Shown here piece by piece: positions 10,901-22,900 of a stretch of 64,000 nt of DNA; within the stretch, counting starts at the first letter, position 1; the number at the start of each line of letters is the position of its first letter. Below the pieces are notes generated by a model, which saw only the letters and a program-made list of their open reading frames with translations, was not told where the DNA came from and searched no databases. The DNA comes from Mycteria americana. Lineage: Eukaryota > Chordata > Aves > Ciconiiformes > Ciconiidae. Both the position numbers and the translations under genes were made by a program. The stretch lies in the NCBI RefSeq assembly GCF_035582795.1, contig NC_134371.1, positions 52,277,001-52,341,000 of the forward strand. The letters run 5' to 3'.

Positions 10901-13900
10901 CTTTTAAAGCTATTGAGCTAAATTATGCCCCTGCTCCATCCTTGCTGAAAGTTCAGTGGCTTTAGATAATGATGAATGAGAATTTAGGACATTTTTGTGT
11001 ATTTTCTTGTTAGTCTGAATTCAAGCTATTATAGAAGCTTTAATAAAAGAACATGTCTATAATTTTGTGTAACTACTGAATTCAGCTGGCAGTGGTATAT
11101 TTGAGAAAGCATGAAGGAAAGTTTGTCATGCAGAATCCAACAATATAGTACTTTGTCTTTCTTAACAAAACCCTTCTGTCTGTATATTTTGATCTTGCAG
11201 ACAATGGCCTTCAGACACAAAAACACAAGACGAATTGAAGGCCTTGATAGCAATGTGTGGTAAGTAAAAGAAAAATATCTGCAAATTTCAGAAAATATCT
11301 TTGGCTGATATATTTTCTTGCCAATAAGAAGGTACATAGCATTTGCTATCTATGCTAAAATATATTTCGCACTTGCTTAGGAGCAATGAACCAAATTCTG
11401 TTAAAGTTGTGAATTAATTCTTATTCTTGAGCTTTAAATATTAGGCTTGGGCTTCTCTTCATCTAGTAAATCACATAAGACAAGTATAACTCGGGCATGG
11501 TAGTATAGCTGACTTTCAAATTTAAATATTAATTTTGTTGAGTAATGTATTTCAATTACACTTGATTTCTGTTTACCAAATGAGTCAGATTTCTTTTTAA
11601 AGCCATTATACTTGTCTTTATAATTTAGCTCATTATTTTTAATACACTTTTTTCTGGGTATTAAATTGGTCTCAAAGCAATATTGCCATCACTGGTAAAT
11701 ACGGGATTTTGTTAGTTGGTGAAAACATTGTTTTGGGCTTACATTAGTTGTATGTATATATATGTGTATACATAGTGTTTTGGTCATCCAGCCTCAAACT
11801 CATTTTTAGCAATTTGTATTCATTTTTGACAGAACTGTGATGCTATGTGGGTTTTTTTTGTTTTGTTTGGTTGTTTTTTTTTTTTTTTTTAAATCTTGTT
11901 AACATTTGGGTAGTGAGAAAAGGGTAAAAGGCAAAGTGTACCTGTGAAGGGAGGAAAAAAAATGTTCAAGAATCCTAACATTTGTATCTCCCAGGCTACT
12001 AGGAAAAGTTAATGAACAGCCTGAAACAGTCTGTTGCTTAAAATCACAAAAAAAAATTACAGCACTCTGAGGTGAGTGGATAGTTTAAATGACACCTTGA
12101 CTTGACAGAATGTAGCCTTTAAATCATTTAATGTGCCTGTTCTAATTCGGTCTACTTCATTTTGCAAAGAGGGTAGTGTTCCATTTCTGCCTATATCCAG
12201 AGTTACTGTGTGTTTGTGCATGTGCACATCTGAGCACAGTTCTGCTGGCAGAAAAGTTAATCAGTGGATGCAGAAAGTCAACCTTTTATTGGGTTCCCTC
12301 TGACTCTTGTGGTTACTTATCATTGTCCCAGCCCCCACCTCTCCATGGGAGCACTCTACTTAAACCTGTTTCCACAGCTGTGAATCTGGCAGTGTGAAAT
12401 ACTTTTTTTTGCCTTTTAACGCTAATGAAGGAAAAGATAATTTTTATCTGGTATGTTAACTTTAAGATGTTTTTTCCCTTTAGGGTTGAATTTACAAAGG
12501 TGGCAGCAGATCCCTCAATTGTTAATCTTGGTCAGGGCCTTCCTGATATATGCCCTCCCAGCTATGTTAAGGAAGAGCTGGCAAAGGCAGCGGCAGTTGA
12601 CAGACTGAACCAGTACACACGAGGCTTTGTAAGTACTGTGGAACTTGAGGACCCAAGTTTAGTGGAGAACATGCCACGGGGGAAAAAAATTGACTTTGCT
12701 TTAAATCAGTTTTATCTGTAGGTCATACTGTTATGTCCCAAATTAAGTTTATCTAGTAGCCTTATCTGTTACTAATGAACATCCTCTGTGTAGACTTCTT
12801 CAAGGCAGAATCCTTCAGCTAGAGCAAAATGTGGGACAGATTGTCTTTGAAGAGTCAATTCACAGTTTAAAGAGTGTAAATTATATGTTTACCTCTGATT
12901 TTGGTAAGTGTAAACATGAATCAGATAGGATAATGGTAGAATGAGAAAGAAATACTTGATACCAGTTGAGACAGCGTCTCTAGGATCAAGAAAAGATTCA
13001 CCCATAACATTTAGTAGATTTCAGTGGAGATTAGGAAGTGATGAAAACAGTAAGTCTTTGCCCCTGAAGATAGTCACCACCCATTCTGTAAGGTGGCTTG
13101 TAGAGCTTATGTCATGAGCTTGGTGTGAGTGTGTGGCGTTTATCGTTGTCCAAGGCAGGATATTCAAGTGGACTATTACTGTTTAGTATGACCACTTCCT
13201 TGTTTGGTTTGTCTTATATTTTGTGGCAAAGATAAACCATATTGCCCAACTGAGAATCACGTGTCAGGATCGCTAAAAGACCCTAAGGAGTCTGTCTAAT
13301 ATTTTTCTAGATGACCACGTTATGCAACAGTGATAGAAAAACATTGTATAGACTGGTAGGTCAGCAATTGCTTTGGTAGTTGTGGCATCATTGTGCATTA
13401 TGTTCCAACATAACTTTTTGCTTATTCTCTGAGAATCTGCACACATTAGAACTGACAGGGAGCAGCAGTGGCCAGCAGCTCCCCTAAAGGAGAAGCTATC
13501 ACAGCGAGCAGGGCGGAGGCCTCACTAGCCAGGGCCCAGTCTCACAGGACCTGAGCAGGGCAGGCCCAGAGATGGTGGCTGAGGTCAGCCCAAATCACCA
13601 GGCAAGCTTGCGGTGGTGAGGTGGGCCTGAGGTCAAGCCAGGAAGTCAAGCCACAGGTCAGGCCCAGCAATGCTAACCATGGTTAGACATAACCCAGCGA
13701 TCACTGGGCAGGTCCAGGGTGACAAGGCAGGTCTAAGGTGAAGCCACAGAATCAGTCCACAGGTAGGGGCCGGGATCAACAGGTAGGGGCTGGGTCTATG
13801 GCCAGGTACAGGCATGGCTGTAACTGAATTGCAGACCAGCAACCCTCCTGCATAGCACTTAAATGGAGCCCCTGGACCAGGGGCACAGCTCTGGGTAGAA

Positions 13901-16900
13901 GCCCCAGGTGAGGCTGGTCAGGGCCATTAAGGCCTATTACTGCACTCAGGGCCCTGGCAAGAACAGAAAAAAGAAAAAAAAAATCCCCCGTGAATGTAGC
14001 CTCATTACCATCCTTCTTTGGGTCACTTTGTTTAATCACCTTCAGTTGTGTGCAGAATCTCTGCAAGTAGAATATATATATATATGTATAACTTGAAAGT
14101 ATAAAGCAATTGTTTAGTGGCAGACACACAAAAGATGGGTGGGATCATTTTCAGCCTTTGCACTTCCTCTATAAACTTCTGCACTTCTAAGATTTTTGAG
14201 CATAAATATTTGTGGTAGCAAATATGGGAGGGATGAGTATGAATGATGCACATCCATCTCATAATTGAGCCATTGTCTCAGCTCTCAGCACTTGGACCTC
14301 TCATGGACTGTAGGGCTACGGCCTGTAGAGTGACTTAATGTGACTTGGGTGGTGCAGCATTCCTGTGTAGCTGACATGCTCATGGCAAGAAATGGCTGTC
14401 ATTTGAATCAACAGTGACTTGTAAGCCTTAATTTGTGGTAATGTTCTTGTTTACAGAAGGGTTCATGATTTTATGCCTTGTGTGTAGAGGTACAATGTTC
14501 AATATTTTAGAGAAGGATTTTTGTTACATAGGTGCATTTTCTTACAGAGCTGTTTTCTATTTCTACCAAGTATCCAAAAAGAAAAAAGGTTTTCACAGCA
14601 GGAAACCTGTAGCCTTCCTGAGTAAAGAGAATTGTGCCTTCTTATTTCCATATTGTATATGATCTTTGTTGCATGTTTGTTTTCTTGTTCTTTGCACATT
14701 TTGAGAAGAGTATGTTAACTGCAATGTCCCTGTAGGGAACACAAATGGTGAATGGTGCTCTGAGATTTGGGATATGATGTTATGAATCATCATTCTGATC
14801 ACAAGTGCTGTTTATCAGCAGAATATAAACAGAATAAAAAGATTTCCCTTGCACCAAATAATTTTTAGTGGAAAGATAAGGAAAGAAACAGAAGGAGCTT
14901 CAGATGGAAATATGGTCAGGTGGGAAAGAGACTCTAAAGGGCGTGAGGATGAATTGGTGTCAGAGTATTCCCTTCCCTCCTCCTGTCTCTTGTCCTAGCA
15001 CTCCTATAGGCTACCTGGAGCTATCCTGAGATGTGATAATAAGATAGACATTAAAAAGCATCAGATATAAAAAAAGAATTTCCTAGTAGATACAAATACA
15101 TTGAAAGCACTTTTCTTCCCTAAGGTGCAAAAACTTTAAACTGTGCTACCTGTTAACAGCCGTTAACACTGAGGGCTCATGTCGTATTTTTCTATTTCAA
15201 AATGTATTATTTTGATATATGTGGAAAAAACCCAAGCATGGGCTTTGTACATTATCAGGAACACACCAAGCAGTTGCATTTGTTTGCTTTAAACAGGGAC
15301 ATCCGTCACTGGTGAAAGCCTTGTCTCAAGTGTACGAGAGAGTTTGTGGAAGAAAGATTGATCCTCTCACAGATATCCTGGTGACCGTTGGAGCTTATGG
15401 ATCTCTCTTTAGTACAATACAGGCATTAATTGAAGAGGGAGATGAAGTAAGTTTTTATTTGAAATATTCACGTGTACTCACCGAAATGAGAATTTACCTG
15501 TTTTTTATTCGTCGACTTTTAAATATAAGTTAATATTGGGGCTTCTTTCTGATCTCCATTAATTTGATTTGTTACAGTTGCACATCTGACTTACAGTTTC
15601 AGAAGCTGTGATCAGGAGACTATCCTTTGAATGTCTTCCTATCATTCACCAACTCACAAACCCCTTTCTTTCATACTTACGGTACCTGTAGCAGTTTCTT
15701 TGTCGCTATTACTGTTAGGTAACACAATACACACTGATTCCTTGTTTGAGAAAATTTGTGGGCTGTTGTCTGCAACAGAAGACTAAGGGTGGTGCAAACT
15801 ATTGTTGGTGTTTGAATAACCATTGTGTATCTGTTTTGGACCATTGCATGGTAGCAGCATAGGTAGCAGAAAAGCAAAAAAGCCCTTTAAAGAAAGGATT
15901 GTTAGGATTACTGTACTAGCGGTGATGATTCATCCCTTCGCTACTGATGTCTGCCTTTTTGACAATGATATTAAAAGTCATTTGGGGGGGATATTTGTTT
16001 GTATCTGTAGTGGACAAGAACTTTTTGTGTTGTCATCCATTTTGCTTTCAGTGTTTTGTTGGTTGCGCTTGTATAATATATTCTCATCTGTATCTTTTCT
16101 TCCTTTTCTGTTGCTCTGATAGTCACTTCCCTTTTTTTGTAACAGTTCTCTGCTATTAGCCTTTGGTTTTGGTTTTTTGGTTTTTTTTTTGTTTTTCCAT
16201 TTATCTAGCCTCTACGCAGTTTTCCTTGAATTTGTCCTCTTTTTCTACCTGAAAATTTTCTTCTGATAAAATTTGAGGACTTAAGCCATTCTTCTGAGAT
16301 TGTGAGATACTTGGAAATCCTGAAATTCATGGACAGAATTAGGGCAGCTGTGCTGTTGTTCAACAGTTTGGTGGTGCTGTCTCCCATCTTTTCATCTTTA
16401 CCTTGCACCTTCAAATCTGTGCGCAGGACCCAAATATTCCTAATATTATATCTTAATAGTTGTAATGTGTAACTATAGAAGAAATATCTTAATAGTTGTA
16501 ATGTGTAACTATAGAAGAACAGCTTGTGTGTGTTGTCAAAAATGAGTAGTGCTTATCATACTTAGACTGAAGGCATTGTTATATGATGTTCTAAAAGAAG
16601 GAACATTCTGCAGTGTTAGATTAGGATAGAGTGCCAGAAACATTATCAAGTTATACCACCAAATTAAATCTGGAAATATGATGGTATCTTACACGGTAAA
16701 TTCTCTGTTTCTGATACTGATGATTGCAATTTCAGGTAATAATAATAGAGCCATTTTATGACTGTTATGAACCAATGGTAAAGATGGCAGGTGGAAAGCC
16801 TGTTTTTATCCCACTGAGATACGTGAGTAGCTTTTTAAAAATTATTTATCATATAAAGTTTCTCATCCATACTCAATACAGTTTGATGAACACCTTCTAG

Positions 16901-19900
16901 GCAATGTTTTTCTGTATAGTTTTTCATAATATCCAATTATATAAAATGAGATAGATTGCTATAGTGTAAGTCTGAGACAATGATAATCCAAAGCAGACAG
17001 AATATTTTATTAGTGTTGGATAAGGTGGGACAATGTTTCTCATTTACTTTAGTTTGTGCATTCTAAAAGCTGATCAAAACTCCTTTTTTGGGTGTCATCG
17101 GAGAATGTTTTCAGTACAAATAAGGGAAGAAGGATCACATATCAGTGCAATTTGTGTATCTACTGGTTTTCAAAAGGATCTCATTTCTGATCCCTTCAGC
17201 AGCCCCTACAATGGCAGAATATAATTTCTTTTCCAAAATCTGCTTACTAAATAAGGAGCGATCATGCAGTAGACATATTTGCTATACATATAAGAATTAG
17301 TTTCCTTTATTGGTAAAAAGAATAATTTTGGTATGGGTTAATTTTCAAATTGGTACTGTTGGCATTATGCTGGCAGCTTGCAAGGATCATTCTGGATGCA
17401 AAGTGTTGATCCTGCTTGTTACCGTTGCCTTGGGTGACTGGCAGCCTTGCATGGGGAGGGTGGAGGGGCTCTTTAGGCAGGACTGTTGCATGGACACCAT
17501 GAAATCAGAACAACAGAGTGACAAAACCCCCAAGACTGCAGTGGGAGTAGGTGAGACTGTTCCTCTGGGTGCCCTCAGAAACTGGCTGTTTCACACCCTT
17601 GTTTTTGGTCTGGCCCTCTCCCAGTAATGTGCAGGTGTCAGAAAGTTAGTGTGGCCATTCTCTTTGTTCTCTGTAGCAACTGGCCCAAACTTTTATTGTC
17701 TGTGTGTAATACTACAGCAACTCCAGAGCCTCAGTGGTGCAGATTTTTAACTGTTTGGCCATTTTCATATGGACAAGGAGGAGGAAAAGACCTTGAATCT
17801 CTCCAGTGGTGATCAATCTTTCCAGCCAAGCATGCACACGCTTGTTCTCGTGGCTGGGAAGGCCATAAACTCTCCTGTCATGTGACTGGGCTTCCTGCAT
17901 TACACACTGTTATAATCAGCATGTGTGTAACCAGATCCTGGAAACCAGTTCCTGGGGAGGCTTTAAGACAGGCAGTGGCCAGGAGAGGACAGCCACTGTC
18001 ACAATAATTTACCTTGTTCTTAGCCTCCCTGCCTGTTCCTAGAAGTGCCTTCTCCCAGGAGAGCAGGACAGATTGGATAGGTTGTCAAGTATGGCTATGA
18101 AAATATCTGAGGGTGGTAAGTTGGGCATCTCTGTTTAGGCTGTAACTTGTTATATTCAAGTAATGCATAAATTTATTGGGTTTTTTTTAGAAAAATGATG
18201 GAAACTCTGCATCTAGTGCTGATTGGGTCTTAGATCCTGCTGAACTTGCAAAAAAATTTAATTCCAAAACAAAAGCAATTATTCTGAATACCCCGCACAA
18301 CCCTATAGGCAAGGTAAGAGTCCTGCTTTAACACTACTGTAATTTCAGAGTATGTTTTAAATACTATGATTAATGCATTGTATTTTCTTGTATCCCAGGT
18401 GTTTACCAGAGAAGAGCTCCAAGTAATAGCTGATCTCTGTATTAAACATGATAGCCTGTGCATCAGCGATGAGGTATATGAATGGCTGGTGTATAAAGGA
18501 AATAAACACATTAAAATAGGTACTGATTTTTTGTGGCATCTTAGAAGTGGTTGTGGAATGATGTTATAAATGTGCCTCTCAGAGATAATGGTTGCTGGAA
18601 GGAGCTCAAACTTCAAGCTTTGACCATTTTACAGTGTTTAGACTCTAAAGAGGAGAGCCCCTCCCTTTTCTGAAAAATATTTTAAAGAATAATTTCCAAA
18701 TAGAATTTCCAAAAGCTCTTAAGTGACTTTGAAGCAGATATCCATAGAAACCAGTGGGACTGATGCTCATAAATCAGTTATGATCATCTGAATATCCCAT
18801 TCTTGTTCAGTTACTTTGTTGGCCATGACAAGTGTAACTGCTGTTCATGTATGTATATTGGACTGTGCTTTGCTGAAGAACTAATAGAAGGAAGGGGGAT
18901 TAAAACTTCCTTGTCAAAGCATTATAGAGATAATCAATGAGGGAAATGCATAATGAGGAACACAATTATTTTTGCTCCACTACTTATAAAAAGAAAAAAA
19001 AAGTATAAAGGTTAGTGTGGAGATAGTGCATGTACACTGTCCCTCCGAAGTGCAGAGACAGTGTTAAATAATGGACATTGAATTCAATGAAGTCACTGCG
19101 TGGGCAGTGTGAAAACATGCGAAAGTCTTCAGGCAGTACTGCTACAGGGGTAAAGCACCATTGCAAGAACAAACCAGAAAACCAAATATGATGTTATGTT
19201 CCTGTCCCTCTTGTTTTACTTCTTGATCCAAGTTTCACTGAAGTTAGTGGAATCACTCCCACTGTCTCAGAACAAGTGAATCCAGCGCAGGTTACCGAAC
19301 TCCTTCCTCAATCCTATAATCCTACAGCTAAGCATTTATGTAAAAGTTTCCAGTGTGGTGATCTTGGTTTGGATCTGCTGATGTATTTGAGCTGGCTAGA
19401 GTCCAAAACTTCCTTCTTCTATGTACAAACATTTTGTTTCTGATGGTAGCATCTTGCATAAACTATCTGTTATGATGTACTTATTGTCATAATGACGGCA
19501 CATTTCAGTCACGTGCAATAGAGACATCTAGTTGAGATTAAACAGTGAAATCAAGAGACAAATATAACTTAGACATGAAAAAGCTTAGGTTTTTTTGCTG
19601 GCTTTACCACAGGTTGAATGCTGAATAACTTTGCTTCTATGCTTCAATTCCATATATGTAGAGTGGCAATAAAAAACCCCTTTCCATTAGTGGGGGCTAC
19701 ATCATTGTAAAAACTGAATCTTATAAACAATAAAATGGAAATTATATCTAAATGACCCTGCAATACTTATTAGCTCAGCTATACAGTTGCTGATCATACA
19801 GCTGCAGTACCTTGATTGTATTTGCCATGCATAGGCTATGAGTCTGTTTTGAAAGTGGCCCAATTTCATGGCTGTTGTGGTGCCTTGATAGTGATACCTT

Positions 19901-22900
19901 CTTGAAGACCTTCAGACATGGAAGAAGGGGAACATTTTGGGTACATTCATGTGATAGTAATCTGAGTCAGTGCATCCTAACAAGTTACCACAGTAACTGA
20001 TCATGTGTGGTTTATCATGTCCCAGTTGCAAAGTAAAATGAGTTAAAGCTTTCTTCATGGGCTTAGCAGGTGGTTCATGCAAATAGCCATCCTCAGAATC
20101 AACATCTCTGTGGGTGGTGTAAGGTAATCCATTTTCCTTTGCAATGGCAGCAAGTCTGAACACTCATGTTGTCAGTTACACTTTGTCTTAGTGGACAGGT
20201 GGTGAATTCTTAAGACACAGTAACTCTATTGTTAGTTAGTATCAGTATTGTCATTTTAATGCTTCAAACCAAAACATTTCCAGTTGAACAAAAGGCATTC
20301 TGTAGTTTAGCATAAAATGTAAAAATACTGTGTAATGATGATGCAAGTTGAAGCCTGGACAGGTAGTCAGCTAGGTTTAGGTACATATTCTCTAACAGAT
20401 CCCATGATACCATCTTTAACTTTAGTGTTAAAATGACTATAAAACCTTCAGGGTAACACTGTAAACAATAACATTATTTCAGTAAAAGAAACAAGATCTG
20501 CTCTTCGTAACTTAAATTTCTTAGATTTTTTTTTAAGTCTACAAAAGGTAATACAAGAAAAAATGAATGTGTTATTTCACTATTTAAAAATTCTTGTGTT
20601 TCCATATTAACCTCTACATATTCCATCAAATGTAGTGACACTTTTTTTGTGAGATGCAAAATGGATACTGCATCAATTTACAGGGTCTGATGGTGGTTCC
20701 TTAATACAATTTAACAGGGGTTGCCAGCCACAGATCATAAAATTAGTACAGTCTTTGTGCTGTCACTGAAGCAGTTTTCTGTAGTGTAGAGCACTTCATC
20801 ATGTTTCTCATCATTATCTGACTTCCGTAAAACCGTGGACTTCCTCTAAGTAATGATTAGTGTTGCACTGGCAGATTCAGAGATTGCATCTCATAACTGA
20901 GGATTCTGAACAAGCCTCTCAACAAGCTGAGTGCCGTCCCAGGTAACAGGCTTATAATACGTGTTAGTTTGCACTTCATTAGTTTTTAAATTGTAGTCAG
21001 ACTTGGTTATGGTGTCATATAATGATGTTGCCATATGGCATGGAGGAATTTCCCTCTCTATTTAAAACTTGCTGCTTGTAAAAGCAATGGAGCTGCTTCT
21101 TCCCCTGTGCCCTTTTGCTGCGGCTATTGTTTGAAATGCCATTACATTCCGTCTCCAAGGTTGAATTCCTATGACTATGTGGCAAAACAGTCTCGCTAGA
21201 GGGCATTATCTTTGAAATTCAATTCTTTTTGCAGTCTGTGAGAGCTCCTTTGGTTGCCTTTAGGAAGTGATCTATACTCTTGACCTAGCTAGCTAGAAGA
21301 TGCATCTGTTCAAACCGCCTTTTTGTTTTCAAGGTCACAGAGCAGTTGAGTGAATATGGGTGGGCTAACAGGAATATGAGTTTCTTTCCTGCTGTTTTGT
21401 TTCTCTTCTTGGCAAATGTACTCAAAAAAATACAATACATGTTTTCAAGTAACTGCAAAGACTTATACCATGTCTAATGCAGATAACTGCTGCAAAAACT
21501 TCCTTATGAAATTCAGTGGTTTTATTTGGAAAACCTTTGTTTGTTGGCCTCCCTAGAGAGGGGATTTAACAATTGACAGATCATTGGTAGTGGTTCTAGC
21601 GTACAATTGAGGTGGAGCTGGATGTTGTTGACCACTGCAATTGCAGTAATGGTATGACCTTGTCTAACTTTGTGTCTCAGACTTAAGTGTGTCTTGATTT
21701 ATCTGTTTTTGTTGAAAATGAATTAAGTTAAAGAGTCTAAATAGAGCTCCCCTGAAGCAGTGTACAGAAAAAAATTTGCAAACTACAGGAAGAGACCTTT
21801 GCTCTGTCATCTCCTTGGAAGGGAAATAAAGGATTTTGGTCTCCTACCAGATACAAATACAGAGACAGAGATAGGCCTCCATGCATCCCTTAATCCTTGC
21901 AGACATCCTTAGCTAGCTGATATTGTCAGTCAGTCCCAGGCCTGTTCAAATTACATGACAAAACATAATTTATTTACTCACTCTGCTAGTTTTCTGATTC
22001 TTATGGTGTTTGGTTCTGGGTTAGAAGTCTTAGTAATTATTTTCTTTTTCTGATGTCTGAGACAGCCAGTGACACTGACCTGGACAATTCTATTAAAATG
22101 GCTTGCAGCGCCTCAGTTAATATTGTATATGGTGCTATTATCAGGCATCAGAAATAATGCTGTCTTGAGATGAATGGGTAGCCACTTCTTAGATCATATC
22201 TTTCTTATGAATAATTATGCATTTTAGCTGAGGATAACTAACATGTAGTTTTCACAGACTGTGCCTCTTATTCTCTGCCTCTTCTTTCTCCTTTCATTAA
22301 TCCTTACCTTCTTTTCATGCCAAAAAGCATTGGCCCATATATCCTTTCTCATTTGTTACAATTGCTATAATTTTAGAATATTCTCATTGCTTGCTTAATA
22401 TTCTGCAATGATATATCAACATATAGGTCTGAGCTAGAGGCCGTACAGTTTTTCTAACTACATGGAATATGTGAGTGCACCTGTACCCAATTAATTTTAT
22501 TTTATATACAGCTACATTGCCAGGTATGTGGGAAAGAACAATAACTATAGGAAGTGCTGGAAAAACATACAGTGTAACTGGCTGGAAGGTAAGGAGAATC
22601 AATATAAAAGAGTTCAGTTATATAAAAAGCAGAATGCATTTATTACACTAAAAAGTCTCTGTTTTTATGACCTGTCTTTTGAAAGCTTCTGGCAAATCTC
22701 CATGTCTCCAAAACATGAAGATAGCATTCAGTTGGAGCAACTACCTATCTTGAACACCCATGTTTTAATTATCTTCTTGTCTCTCAATTAATAAGCTCTT
22801 GTGAGAAAACAATACTAAAAAACCAAACATAGTATGATTTGTTCAAAACCAGTCAAGATTCTTGGAGAAAACATGGATATTATCATGTTTTAACTCTCCA

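Noticed and set aside
2800-11200. Possible RBMXL1-type retrogene nested near the KYAT3 5' end, as in mammals
   Set aside because: No RNA-recognition-motif coding sequence was seen on either strand in these introns; the mammalian retrogene is not expected in birds.
13633-14262. Minus-strand open frames over the GC-rich patch
   Set aside because: They arise from repeated GC-rich words in more than one frame and show no known domain.
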